Part shown: positions 37,681 to 50,995 of the stretch, piece after piece
Numbering within the stretch: the stretch's first letter is position 1
Layout: each line of letters starts with the position of its first letter
Source: Vespula vulgaris
Taxonomy: Eukaryota; Arthropoda; Insecta; Hymenoptera; Vespidae
Length of the DNA stretch: 64,000 bases
NCBI RefSeq assembly: GCF_905475345.1
Contig: NC_066592.1
Location: forward strand, 2,442,501 to 2,506,500
Direction of reading: 5' to 3'
Notes under the pieces: generated by a model
The model's database searches: none
What the model saw: the letters and a program-made list of their open reading frames with translations, nothing else
What the model was told of the DNA's origin: nothing
Translations under genes and position numbers: made by a program

Positions 37681-39671
37681 TTTATCTATCTATATACAGA
37701 GCACACCTTTCTCTCTTATCGACCCAATTCGTCCGATCTTCAACCAGTCGCACCCTCGGACTCGCCCTCGTACAAAATATAATCTCTATCCTTGGCGAAA
37801 AATGATTCTTCGAAATTATCGATCTACATACACGTGTATGTGTATGTATATGTAGAAAGAGAAGGAGACAGAGAGAGAGAGAGAGAGAGGGAATAAAAGA
37901 AAAAAATTTTTAATCGTAGATATATTTTGAATGGGAAAACTTGATTCATTCGAAGTCGAGGAATCAAAATTTTGTCGCATCGAATTCTCAACAAATTTAT
38001 TCATCTTCTTTCCAATCTTTTTTTTTTTTCGATCAAAGCTACGTATTAACTTATAATGAATCTATTCGAAAAAAAGAAAAAGAAGAAAAGTTACTTCGTA
38101 TCTTCGAATTTCTGAATTAATTCGTTATCTTCCTCTCTCTCCTTTCTTTTTTATTCTGACAAGAACCGATACTGATTCGATCAGAGGGGAAGAAGAGAAA
38201 AGGGGATGAGAAGAAAAGGTAACATGGAGAAAAAGAAAAAAGAGAATAAAAAAGAGAGAGAAGAGAAAAAATTGACTGCATTCTCGAGGATGAATGATTC
38301 TTCGATTTGTCGACGATGTTATACGTTAACACGTATAACACGTATCAGTTTCTCGTTCGAGAATATTTCACGCATGCGAATTTGATCCTCGTTTATTATT
38401 ATTATTATTATTATTTCCTTTTTATTTAAAAAAAAAAAAAAAAAGAGAACGGTAAAAAAAAGAGGAGATGTAAAAAAGATCTCGAACGTCGAATTTCCTT
38501 TCTATTCTTTAACGTAAAACGTTGATATGATTAAAACGATTCAAAAGAGAAAAAGAAAAAGAAGAGGAAGGCAAAAAAAAAGGAACTTGATAAAACACGT
38601 AGAGATGCGATAGAACGTAGAATAAATTCATTAAATCGATCGAGAAGAACTTCGAAGGAAAAAGAGAGAAAGAGAGAGAAAAAGAAAAAAGAAACAAAAA
38701 AAAAAGATAGATAAGTTTCTCCCTGTAAAGTTCAATCGACATACGTACATATACATATATTCAATTCAATCTACTTTTCGATATTTCGGTCACAGTGATC
38801 TTAACATTACCGTATGTAATTTAAATGTAGCTAGACATTAAAAAAATTTCCATTCGATCAGGATTCCGGTCAACGATCGGTCATACACAAAACTTTGCTT
38901 TGTGCAGCGTTTCTCAACTTCGACGAATTCCGTCGTACGATCCAATAAACTCGTTCGTAACGATATTACGTTGTTGAGGGATATTGAAAATGAATATCCT
39001 TGCGACGTATGAAATTTTGTTTTTGCTTTTTTTTTTCCCCTAATATTTTATTGACCGATCGATCGTCATAGTATATTCGATATTAATTCAAATATAAATT
39101 GGAATATATTAAAAAGACGTCGACGAGTACGACGACGACATGTCCTTTATTGTTCATCGCGTTATATCATCGCGAATTCATACGTGTGGGTGAAAATGTC
39201 CGAAGGAAAAAAGTTAAAGAAAAAAATAAAAAAAGAAAAAAAGAAAGAAAACAGATCTTTTACGAATGCGATCACTTTTTTTCCCCTTCGTCGTTTTACA
39301 CGAACACAAAAAAACAGCAGATGTCGTTTCGCGTATCCATTAAAAATCTTAACGTGGATCAATATCGCGAGTACTGTGAACCATGGATTTAAAAAACCCT
39401 TCTCCAATGTATCCAATGTGTATGTATGTATGTATGTATGTGCGTAGATAAATATATATTTCCGTAAAGATATTATTCCTTATTTTTCTATCTTCCTCTT
39501 TCTAAATTTTATTGTTCTTAATGTGGAAAAAATTCGTTCCGTACAATCTCACGTTAAATTACGCAAATGAAACTTGTTATTAATCGTCTGAGTCAATCTT
39601 CAATAAGACAAGAAGGAAATTGAGAAAAATAAATCCTCGTGCAAAAAAAAAAGAGAAAGAGAAAGAAAGAC

Positions 39672-39719
<48 letters not shown>

Positions 39720-39909
39720 AGAGAGAAAATTCGATCATGAAAAAGAAAAAGAAAAAGAGAAAGAAAAAGACGTCTCTTTATCTAATTCGGAAATTCTCGT
39801 TAAAAGAAAAAAAAGAAAAAAAAACGAGAAATATATCGTAGATATAAGAGAAGGAACATTGTTGGAGGGTGAAGGATAAAAGGTGGGTACAAACGGGAGA
39901 GAGAAAGAA

Positions 39910-39943
<34 letters not shown>

Positions 39944-42309
39944 CACGAAACATATTTTCTTCGTTCGTCGCGCACGGACCCTTTCGATTTTCCAAGGCAT
40001 TAATTCGACTGGACACGAGGGAGAAAACCATCGGAAATGTTGAAACGTGATCGGAACAGAGTTCACCGATTCAATTTTGATGACGCGTTTACCTACTTCT
40101 TCCTCCAAACTCGTGTTTCTTCGTGTCAAAGATATTGCTCTTTATATTTTCAATCATTCGCTATTTCTCTCTTTTTTCTCTCACCCTCTTTCTTTCCAAT
40201 TCTTGAAAAGAGAAAAACAAGGTTCTCCTAATCCCTTTGCTTGCAATTAATCACTGAACTAAAAGTCGGCCAATTCTGTTGACTATCAAAACGTTGTGGT
40301 TATTGATATATGTTTGTACATTTGTAGATATGTATGTATGTATGTATGTATATTATGTATGTATAATATCATCGAAGTGTTCGAAGATTATTATGAAATC
40401 TAATGATATTTGTTTCTAATCAAAAAGAAACGTCTAAGACGAAGCAAAATTTTTAAGGATACATGTAACGAATTGACCCCTATTTTCAACTAACCTTCTA
40501 TACCTAACGAAAGCTCTTCAAAAATCTTTAATAATAATATGGTCCCTGTGACATATCATTTGATTGATCTTTCAATTCTTTTCGCAGTACTTCCTCTATC
40601 TTTTCATCTTTTTTTTCTCTTTCTTGTAATTTCTTTTCTTCTCGAGTTTGAAAAAATTCGTTTATAATGCTTTAATTTTATCGTACAGTTCTATGTGATA
40701 ATGTTTACGTCAACGTAAAAAAGATTTAAATAAATAAATAAATAAAAAGTTAATGTTCAACCTGTTAAGATTCTCGATCGGTGAACGTAGATACATCAAG
40801 ATTTATTTTGATTAAAAAAAAAAAAAAGGAAGAGAAAGAGAAAACATCGATTGGATTAACGGTGAATCGTAAAATGTAGGAAATGAAGAAAATGTAAGAT
40901 TTTTTTTTTTCTTTTCTTCTTTCTTTTTTTTTTTTTTATCCATTTGGAATGTAACACAAGTGATTTATTTCCATCTAGGGAGAAGAGAAAATCTTTACGA
41001 CGAGTTAACTCGTAATCCCTGGTTAAGGGAATAAGATGGATATGAAAATGAGTGGTGATACGGTTTACTGATAAACCATCGTCGTAATTAACTATTGTCT
41101 CTTGGTATTAGATCAAAATTATGTCTCTATTGATATCTAGAATAATAATAATGATAACAATGAATATCCTTATTACAAAATAGTAATACGATATTAAACG
41201 CATCGATACATATTCAATCGAATATTATTCATCTTCGATCGGATAAATTTTTATCGAATAATCACATCTGCGACGTTCGAATTAACGACGTTCTATAAAA
41301 AAATTATTCCAGACTTATAACGATCGTATATATATCGTTATATCAAATTGCTTAGAAAAGTAATATGCGTCTCTTTTGGATCTATCAAAGGGAACCTTAA
41401 TCGATGAAAAAACTCGGTATATGGATAAAATAAACTCGATGTAAAGGAGAAAAAAAAAGAAAAAGAAAAAGAAAACTAATTCGATTACGTACACGAATGC
41501 GAGATTAGAAAGATGGAAATAAGTTCGTTTCAAAAAAAAAAAAAGAAATACAGAAAGAAAGAAAAAGAAAATATGTGAAGTACGAGCATTTATTTATACT
41601 CGGCTTGATTAAACGAAAAGAAAAATAAATAAATAAATAAATAAATAAAATAAAATAAAATGATGAATATTGAAATTAAAAAAAAAAAATGATTAAAAAA
41701 AGAGATGTATATGACAAATGCATACGTTTGCGTACGAATGCGTACAAATGGTTCGTTCGAGAAAACTGATGTCGGCTTTCACGAAGTGTGAGAAAAAGAA
41801 AGAAAGAAAAAGAAAGAAAGAAAGAGAGAGAGAGAGAACCACTCGTGTGGTTGCAGGGTAGTGACACGTAACTAAGATGCAAAGGGCTGCTGCTTGTGTG
41901 TTTAAAGAAAAATAGCTCTTGCAAACCAAGGAAAAAGGTGGTAAGCGGGAGAAGGGTGGTTGATATCAAGCTTCTAAGCTTTACTCAAAAGGAAATAGAA
42001 ACGCGACCTTCAGAAAGGATTCTTCCGACGAAGCAAAATACGAGAATAGAAAATGGACAAACGATGGTGTTATGTCATTCGAAGGACTTAGTTATTTTTA
42101 TTATGAGGAAACTTTAAGTTAGAAAAAAGAAAATAAGTAATTGTAAATTAATAATAATAATTTCAAGATGTACGTTTAGAAAAATATCTCTTATTGTAGT
42201 TTTTACATTATCGTATTTTTAGAAAATCATATTTTCTCTTTCTCTTTTGTTTTCTTTGTTCTTTCTTTTTTTTTTCCTTTTTCTTCTTCTTGGAGTAATC
42301 GAGTAATAA

Positions 42310-42800
42310 AGAAAAATAATTACGAATAAAATAGCAAGCAAGTTGAATTTGTAAACATCTACGTTTACATGATATATAATACGTCAGGGTATTATACATC
42401 GAGGTATACCTTCAACAAATATTTTTGTAATTTTAGTATATAGTATGATATTTTAATTATTTATGATACATAAACGTTATTCTTTCTTTACGATATAGTA
42501 AGATAATTATGAATAAAAGACTAAGAAAGTTGCAACTTCCTTTGTAAATATTGTATTACGTTTATACGTAATACATATTTGATTATATACTTGACCAATA
42601 CGTCAAGACGTAGGTACGTTCAGCTAATATTTTTCTATGTAATATTTATATATAGAATCATATTTGGATTATTTATGATAAGTAAATGTCGTTCCTTGTC
42701 ACGATATGATAAAATAAGATAATTATGAATAAAATAATATGTAAAAGAATGAGAACCATTGTGTAAATATTGTACTACGTTTACATAATATATAATATAC
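42310..42800. repeat. Decayed tandem array, ~190-215-bp unit, three copies
   Basis: ATAATTAYGAATAAAA marks copies near 42315, 42503 and 42719. Each is followed by TTTGTAAATATTG/ATC and TACGTTTAYA, and the first two end with TTATTTATGATA-like and CGATAT words. Confidence 0.75.
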
Positions 42801-42804
42801 ATAC

Positions 42805-42842
<38 letters not shown>

Positions 42843-43443
42843 CGTTCACCATAAATCTGTTTGAAAAGGTATGAGAATGTAATAAGTAAAAGAACGATTT
42901 CATAGTAGATGTACAGCAAACGTAAGGGTGTTTTTCCCCCTTTTCCCTGTCTTCGTGGAAAAGGAAGAAGTAGTAAACCCTAAAACGTTTCAAAATCGAT
43001 TTCTTTAATATTTCGTAGGAAGAAGGAAACGTTTTTGAGTGGTGATCGAGTGTTCGACGTGCTCGAATCATGGAATAATTCTGAACACGTTGCCGGTTGT
43101 AATCCCGAGGGATGTTTTATGAAGATCCCTACTTTTCTTTTTCCTTTTTTTTTCTTACTATCATGGAAGATAAAATCTTAAGAAGAGAAAGAGAAAAAAA
43201 AAGAAAAAGAGAGAAAGAGAGAGAGAAAGACAAGACCCTTTCGGCATTCAAATTCCCGATGCTCGACTCACAGCATTTTCGTTACTTCTTCGAGCTGTGT
43301 AGAAAAGAGAAGATAACGTTGAGGAGGAAGGTTCATAACGCTTCCAAAGGGATAAAAGTGAGGGAAAGAAAGATGGAGTGAGATAGGTGAAGGGGTCGGT
43401 GGTACGATGCGTAAACGTCATGGATACAAACTCACCCTCTTTT

Positions 43444-43478
<35 letters not shown>

Positions 43479-43527
43479 CTTTTTACTCTTAACCTTAGCA
43501 CGTAAAAAAGGGAGAGAAGAAATAGCT

Positions 43528-43567
<40 letters not shown>

Positions 43568-43578
43568 CTCTCTCTCTC
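43444..43578 (+). repeat. (CTAT)n and (CT)n microsatellites
   Basis: CTAT repeats to 43478, a short unique gap, then CT repeats from 43531. Confidence 0.9.
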
Positions 43579-44453
43579 CCCTTCTCTTTCTATTTCTCTT
43601 CCCTCCTCTCTTCTTTCTCCCTCTTTGTCTCTTGGCGTTTCCCTCTCGTCGCTCACCTCAAACGACCGGAGCGACCTTTTTCCGCTTAGTTAAGTTACCC
43701 AAGGAAATCCGCGTCCGGAAGGACGAGGCTATAAATTTTTTCTTCTACGAGCCCCGCGAGAGGCTCCTACGTATCTTATATAGGTAGTCGGTGGTCGGGT
43801 AAGGGTAAAGAAGTAGAAACTTAACTTGTCTTTAGAACGAAACTTTCGGCGAAACGTTTAAGATTCGTCAGAGTGATCATTTCGTCACTGGACGATGACG
43901 AAAATGATGACGACGATGATTGAAAATGATAAAGACGATAAAAATGATATGGATCCGATGACCAAAGTAAATATCGATCGTTAAGTTATTCATCGTAATA
44001 TAATCCTAATATAATACAGTCATATAATATAATCATCGAACGATTACTAAATCGTTACGTACATTAAACCGAAATATATTTGATATTAAGAAATCACTCG
44101 ATGTTCTCCGTTAAATCGAATGGTGAAGACCAATTAGAATCTATTTTATAGGAATAGGAAATTTTCTACAGGTACCTACTGTTTTTGCTTAAGACGCGTC
44201 TTAATCCAAATCTAACGATCTTTGTATTTTAACTGCTTGTAAAATTAGGCTTCCTTCTTCGAGGGGGTTAATAAATTATTTTTTAATAAATACGCTCTTC
44301 TATTTCTTCCTCTTTTCATGTGTATTTACCTTTTAACCTGTCTGACGAATTGCCAAGTAATTCTTAATATCGTATATGTATTAAATATTCAAATATCTAT
44401 CTTTTATAATATTATCTGAAATATGTATGTAGATATTCGTTTATAATCTAGCA

Positions 44454-44493
<40 letters not shown>

Positions 44494-44660
44494 TTAAACT
44501 AAATTACTACCCTACAATTTCCATAAACGAAATGACTCCATTATCGTATACGCATCTACATATATATATACACACACACATACATATATATATATATAAA
44601 TGACATATAACAGGTCAAATAAATTAAACTCTATCAAAACAATAATTTCTATCTAAGAAA

Positions 44661-44706
<46 letters not shown>

Positions 44707-45207
44707 TAAAATAAACCTCGATAGCGAGAATAATAACAATGCAATTGACAAGTCCATAAAGAAGCACCGATAAATCCTTCCCTTGAAATCCCTATTCCCT
44801 TCCCCTTTCAAATCTTTTTTTCCTTCCTTCTCTTCTTCTTTCATAGTATTTACATTTATACATAAATGTAACAAGTGGAAGATGAACAAAAAGATTTGAG
44901 AAAAATAGAGTTTGGGTAAAAGAAAAGAAGGGGTAGTTAGAACGTTGGCTGATTCAATGATGGTGTCAGAAAGGGGTAAGACGATGGAATGATAGAAATA
45001 AAATAGTGGATACGACTGCACCGCTATGAATAAGGTAATCTATGCGTTACTACGGGGGTTGTGGCCGTGGGTATTGATCTGGTCACGGAGCCCCGCCTCT
45101 CCCACAACCCCCTACCCCAACGTCATCGCTCGTCTCTTACTATTCCACTACGCCCTCTCTTCGACTCACGCCGTCGTCCTTCTCTCTTCCACCCTACCTC
45201 CTTCTTC

Positions 45208-45241
<34 letters not shown>

Positions 45242-45439
45242 ACTCTTTCACTTTTTGTCTGTCTTTCTTCTTCTCTTATTCTTATTCTTATATTTATTCT
45301 CGTTTCATCGGCAAACACAAGTAAACTATCATCCATCCAAAACTAGATGGGTCAAGAGTTTCCTCCTCAAAACACTCATATTTTAACTTTTTTTTTTCTT
45401 TTCTTTTCTCTTACTATCTCTTTCTTTCTTTCTTTCTTT

Positions 45440-45479
<40 letters not shown>

Positions 45480-45501
45480 CCCACTTTTTCTTTCCTTATA
45501 A

Positions 45502-45502
<1 letters not shown>

Positions 45503-45571
<69 letters not shown>

Positions 45572-45577
45572 TGTATA
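45503..45577 (+). repeat. (TA)n then (GTAT)n compound microsatellite
   Basis: TA run to 45543 passes into GTAT repeats. Confidence 0.95.
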
Positions 45578-47008
45578 AATGTATAAGTATATATGTATAT
45601 ATATACACACACGTATCCATAAACGAATAATAAGCAGATTTAAGAATCTATATTTAGATAACATTTTTTTTCTTTCTTTTCTTATTCATTTTTTTTTTTT
45701 ATTTTTTTTACTTATAGAACATGCCGATAAATTTACTACGGGAAAAAAACTGGGACACCACGTATACGTGTATACGTATACATACATACACACATACATA
45801 TGTACCCACATATATAAAACCTTTTCTTTTCCAAACGTGCGAATAACAACTACATACAACGGAAACAACATAGGTCTAAAAACTCGGTCCGATCAACGTT
45901 CACCTGTTGATACACGAAATATACCGAAGGATCGGTCCCCATCGAGAATGGAGTCTCGTCGAGTTTACTATAGTATTAGGGACAACGTTCTTACACTGTG
46001 AGAGTTTGAATAATGGAATACGTGTTTTCGAAGCACAACCTTCCCAATAGGCTTTACTCTCTCTCTCTCTCTCTCTTTCTCTCTTTCTATCTCTATCTCA
46101 TTTTATGTCTCTTTTTCTCTTTCTCATCAATAGTCATGTTATTCGAATCGAGTTAAGCTTACAATCCCAATTTCAACGGATTAATAGATCTTCGTAGGAG
46201 TGTTACGTATTACCAGAAGAAAATATTGTTCTCTCGTTGAGGACTTGAATTTCTTTCTCTCTCTCTCTCTCTCTGTCTCCCTCTCTATCTATACATCTTT
46301 TTCTCTCTCTTTTTTTCTTTCCTCTTCTTTCGTTTTTTTTTTTTCTTCTTCTTCTTTCCTTCATTTCGAATAAGCCATTTAATTAATTTTTATCAAGGAA
46401 CAAAATATTTTCAACCACCCAAGACAGCTTCGAAATCCTTGCCAAGTTTTACCGATGTTACTGACGTATCAACGATAATCGTTCTTTTTTAAATTCTTTC
46501 AATATCCTGATATCATCATCGTCATTCTTTATTCCTTTATAATCATTGTCCACGATACGAATTGTTCTACGTTCATTGTCAAACGAATAATACTTTACTC
46601 TTCAGCGAAATTCAAAACAAAATTTGCGTTGTTTACTTTTTGAAAGAATTTGATTGAACGTCGTTAAAAAAAAAATAATAATAAAAAAGAAATCTTCGAA
46701 TGAATCGACGAATCGTTGAAGAATGAATAAGAAGAAACGAGTATAATAAAATGTAATTCGATATAAAAAAATCTTTCTATTGTAAATCGATAGTAATCCT
46801 ATAGTCTTATGGTTAGACTACAATTATTATTACACATACATTGAAATTGATCGAAGCGTTTAATTATAACAGTTGCGTCGTTAACTTCCAATAGAACGTA
46901 AACGCGATAGTTCATTTGTATCTACGATATAATATTATAATCTAAACGATCGTTACGTTCGATCGCCTCGTTAATCAATTCTACGTACGTAGTTATGCAC
47001 GTACACGA

Positions 47009-47092
47009 ATAGCAATAGTTGGTGGATTGAAAAGTTTCTAGGTTTGCTGTTTTATAAATTCTCTGTAAAATAATCTAAGAAATTTGAGGCTC
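47009..47092. mobile_element. Possible short inverted-repeat element
   Basis: The left end GGTGGATTGAAAAGTTTCTA and the reverse complement of the right end (words CAAATTTCTTAGATTA) are imperfectly similar and share the style of the other small elements here. The match is weaker, and it may be one end of a decayed mariner-like copy. Confidence 0.25.
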
Positions 47093-47869
47093 ATGCTTTA
47101 CTTTGATATATTTTCTCTTTCTCTATCTTTCTTTTTCTTTTTGTTTAACAAACAAACAAACAAACAATCTTTTTTTTACGAACACCGAAACGTTCGAAAT
47201 ATTTCTCCTCACCCTCATACCTCAAAAAAGAAAACAGACAAAATCAAAAAAAAAAAAAAAAGAAAAGAAAAAAAAGACGCTGACTTTTGCTTTTTTACGT
47301 ACGAGTACAAAAACTTTGAAAAATCTTTGAAAAATATTTCTCGACAAATCTTCCCCTTAAAATAAAATAAAAAAAAAAAGAAAGAAAGAAAAAGAGTAGA
47401 AAAAACGAGAGAACAAGATGGAAGAAAAAAATCAAAAGAAATGATTTGACAATTTGTTCTTGATCGCATACATCACACGATCAAACATATACACGATCAA
47501 ATATATATATATATTTCTTAAGTTCGAGCAATGTAATGAATTCGACGCCCTTCGTCGTTGGTGACCTGGTTTTATTGGGAACGATGGCATGCTAAATGAA
47601 GGTACGACCTTCCCTTTCTCGCGCGAGGACCCCGTACAAGAAAGCTCGTGGAAGATTACACGGTACCTACTTCTTAACGAATCGGAAATTCCGAGCGTCG
47701 AAACTCCATACCCACTTAAGCCAGCTACCTCAATTCCTCTAGTAATATCAGTATATCTCTAGATTAGAAAACCCTAGAGAGATAGAGGGAGAGAGAGAGA
47801 ACATAATATTTTATAAGAACACTAGAAAAATAAAAAAAGAAATAAAAAACAGTTCGATTACTATTCATT

Positions 47870-48290
47870 CGTCCTACGAGATTTTAAAAAATCGAATAGT
47901 AAACAAGCTTAGAAATCAATTGTATTTTCTGTTTCTCATTTTTCTGATAAATTTTCTAACAATAAATACGATACATATAAGTAGGTCACACGAAGAAAAA
48001 TATTATACCGATCTACTATGTATTTCAGATTGGGTCGTATTCTCGTAGATTTTGTAAGAGTACTTTGGAAAGGAGAAAAAAAATATATTATGGATTGAGA
48101 TTCGTTTGTTCAACGAGATTTGAGAAAATCGACCGGAGCAAACGAGTAATTTTATATAAGATTAGAAATCGATCGGATTTTCTGTTTCTCGAGGATAAAT
48201 TTTTTTCAGAGCAAGTAAAATAAAAATATAGTGTAGGTCATAGAGAGAAAAAATATTATATTTATCTACACTAATGTAACATTTATATCG
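47870..48290. repeat. Tandem duplication, ~236-bp unit, two copies
   Basis: ACGAGATTT near 47876 and 48112 begins two copies sharing TTAGAAATCRATYGKATTTT, CTGTTTCTC, GATAAATTTT, GTAGGTCA and AAATATTATA in the same order. The second copy abuts the MITE at 48289. Confidence 0.75.
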
Positions 48291-48534
48291 GGGCTGGTTA
48301 AAAAGTTCCTAAGTGATTTTAAATACCTATCAATTAATCGTTCTCGTGACTCTCGTGAGCTTTTAGTTGTATGATCTGAGCAAAAAAAAAAAAGGGAAAA
48401 GAAAAGGAAAAAAAAGAAGAAGAAGAAGAAGAGAAAAGAAAAAAGTTAATCTAAAAAATGTCTCCAAAAAAAAAAAAAAAGAAAAGAGTAATTGACTTTT
48501 AAAGTGACCTAAGAACTTTTGGCACCATCCTGTA
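48289..48534. mobile_element. Mariner-like MITE with imperfect terminal inverted repeats
   Basis: The left end GGGGCTGGTTAAAAAGTTCC aligns with the reverse complement of the right end, CAGGATGGTGCCAAAAGTTC; the match continues as CTAAGTGATTTT against TTAGGTCACTTT. The ~245-bp element encloses A-rich sequence with no ORF. Ends beginning CAGGRTGGT..AAAAGTTC are typical of Tc1/mariner-type repeats. Confidence 0.5.
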
Positions 48535-49050
48535 CCATACTGCTACGACTTGCAAATAACTTTGAATATCTCTAAAATGACTATTTCATCGTCGTTATAT
48601 CATTAAATAATATTTCGGTGATATTTATAGGCTATCTGCAAAGAAAAAAAGAAATTAAAAAAAAAAAAATAAATACAATAAAATAATACATAATGTACTC
48701 TGTCACAATAAAAGTATTATATTTCAGTATACAACACCAAAAATAGCATATTAAATTTATCTTTAAAAAAAGCAAAAAAAGAAAAGAGAAGAAAAACAGA
48801 GAAAGAGAAAGAATTCTAAAATCAATCGTATATTATTATATCTTTCGAAACTTATTTTTTTTTTTTTCGATATATGTACTTACGTACGTACGTACGTACG
48901 ATTATTAATCCGCTTTATCGAAAGATTCGAATTGCAATTGGATAAGTAAGCAATTTCAGTCGAAGTTATATCGAACGATGTCGAACAAGAAGTCGAACGT
49001 ACCTAACTTGCTCGCGCACATCTCTGCTGTTCGCGTATCGATCTCTCTCC

Positions 49051-49079
49051 TCCCTCCCTCCCTCCCTCCCTCCCTCCCT
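49051..49079 (-). other. (GGGA)7 on minus strand, G-quadruplex motif
   Basis: Seven CCC runs separated by single T on the plus strand give GGGA repeats on the minus strand, satisfying the four-G3-tract quadruplex pattern. If the region is transcribed as minus-strand intron, the quadruplex would be in the RNA and the non-template DNA. Confidence 0.6.
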
Positions 49080-49243
49080 CTCTCTCTCTTAGCAAAAGGA
49101 ACTTGCCACCCCTACGTGGTTACAAGGTTGCGCTAATTGAGGGTTTTAATTTCCTGACCGCCTACCCCAAATCATCAATTTATTTGTGCGCGTGCTCAAC
49201 ACACTACCGCATGCAAGAGAAATAAAGAGAGAGAGAAATATCT

Positions 49244-49259
49244 ATAGATAGATAGATAA

Positions 49260-49312
<53 letters not shown>
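49244..49312 (+). repeat. (GATA)n microsatellite
   Basis: About 17 GATA units. Confidence 0.95.
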
Positions 49313-49426
49313 AAGCTTTCTAACACGAACTAACCGAGACTGCAAAGTATTTGACGATTAAATCGGTCACACTGCTTGGAAAATACCGATACACACACGG
49401 GAGCTAGAATTAATGTTATACATATA

Positions 49427-49544
49427 TGTATGTATGTATGCATGTATGCATGCATGCATGTATGTATGTATGTATGTATGTATGTATGTATGTATGTATG
49501 TATGTATGTATGTATGTATGTATGTATGTATGTATGTATGTATG
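49427..49544 (+). repeat. (GTAT)n microsatellite with GCAT variants, ~118 bp
   Basis: Longest tetranucleotide array in the window. The first third carries T-to-C changes (GCAT). It ends in GCGCGCGTGTGT. Confidence 0.95.
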
Positions 49545-50964
49545 CGCGCGTGTGTGTGTAGTTTTTTTTTATTTGTTTATTACGAAAAATAACAGAATAT
49601 TTATTCGATATACACGTAATATATGAGTTCGAAAGATTTTTCTTTATTTTTCTCTTTTTATATCTTCTTTAATTGTTTCACTTATATCCTCCATTTTTTA
49701 ATTTCGAGAAATATACTAATTTTTTAATCTCGAAGCTAATCCCTTCGCTTTTATTTTATTCTTTATTTTTTTTCTTGATATAATTTTCTATATCCTAATA
49801 TTATTATTATTGTTATTATTATTATTTATTATAATTATTATTATTATATACGAATGTGTATATATGCTTTAAAAATTATTGCCAAGAGTGAAATAACTTT
49901 TGTTCCTTGGCATGAAACGTTTAATACGAAATTACAAGTATACTTTGAAGAATTTTGCAATATCGACTATAGACATAGACATCTATATAAGAGTTTACGC
50001 AAATACTTTCGAAAACATTGAAATATTTGTCATATCGTATAGCTTGTCCTCTTCGTGGTCGACTAAAAACTAACAATGCCATTGCATCTTTGGTAAATGA
50101 GGTATGCCATCCATGACTCTTGGATGGCCGTTTTCTTGGACAGTTGTAAGAAATTGAAATAATTACATCGAGGAATAGAGTAATATGGTATAACAGATAC
50201 CTACGTTGTTACTACGAGCCAGACAGACATTTTCATAATGATCGTTGCAAAAATAACCGAAGCGAACGCGAATGTGTCTAGCCACAGGTTGTTTCTTGTG
50301 GTGCTTGACGGCACCACTTTGTTTTAGACAAATAAACCATGCACTACTAATCGTAAACTCGTTAATGCGAAACACTTCGAAACGTCGCCGACGTAAATAA
50401 GTACGTGTTAAATGGGTATAACTGCGTAAGAATATGTCTTTGGAACATTTGGCATGAAGGAGGAAGAGAAGAAGCAAAGAAAGAACAAAAAAAAAAAACA
50501 AAAAAAATTGTTTCTGAAGCTTAGCGAATTCAGTTTAAAAAAATTCGATTAAAAAAAAAAAAAAAAGAAGAAGGAGAAGAAACTCAAACAAAATTGATGT
50601 TTCTGGCTCAACGAAAGAATGTGAAAATAAATTCGCTCGTAACATCTAACACAGAGCGTCCCCGCACAGTTTTGGGTTTTCGTACGACCTGAGTCAGACC
50701 TTCACCCTCTTTTCCCGAGATTTTCTACGACTTCAACAAACGTCCCGCTGTTTCTGCAGTTTTTACTAAAACAAGCCTTGGTCTTGGACGAATTTGAAAT
50801 AATAGTTGATGCAGAAACGATCGATCTCGTTCGAATTATTTATCCCTCGCATCATCGATACGAACGATATTACAAGGATCTTAATTAAAAAAAAAAAAAA
50901 AAAAACACGTTCTTACTTAAAGATTTTCATTCTGTGAAAGTGATGATAGATCTTAAAAGAAACA

Positions 50965-50995
<31 letters not shown>

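Larger units (their letters stand above)
34171..42309. other. Repeat-rich non-coding region
   Basis: Apart from the 36.9-37.7 kb cluster, this contains (AAAT)n (35724-35775), many GA and A-rich tracts, (ATT)n near 38392-38415, and weakly protein-like but unsupported frames near 41900-42115. No exon could be justified. Confidence 0.45.
42920..47008. other. Non-coding, with a unique island at 43640-43880
   Basis: The island is GC-richer and non-repetitive, with small perfect hairpins (CGTCC-GGAA-GGACG and GAGCC..GGCTC). Elsewhere CT, GA and TA repeats prevail. A 50-residue protein-like frame near 45830-45999 has no splice support. Confidence 0.45.

Noticed and set aside
41896..42117. 73-residue plus-strand frame with varied sequence
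   Set aside because: There is no ATG at the start (only GTG), no splice sites and no recognised family; the opposite strand is equally open.
44328..44368. Minus-strand SSDRLK followed by a GTAAAT donor in phase 1, reminiscent of the DRVVK end of calcineurin first exons
   Set aside because: There is no in-frame ATG, an upstream TAA lies within 12 codons, and no acceptor with a pyrimidine tract is present.
45830..45999. Plus-strand protein-like frame (RSDQRSPVDTRNIPKDRSPS)
   Set aside because: There is no convincing acceptor or start and it is preceded by repeats; the frame is short.
50163..50501. 112-residue minus-strand frame with varied sequence
   Set aside because: It starts in a poly-A tract (Phe/Leu run), has no recognisable domain and no splice support; kept only as a unique patch.
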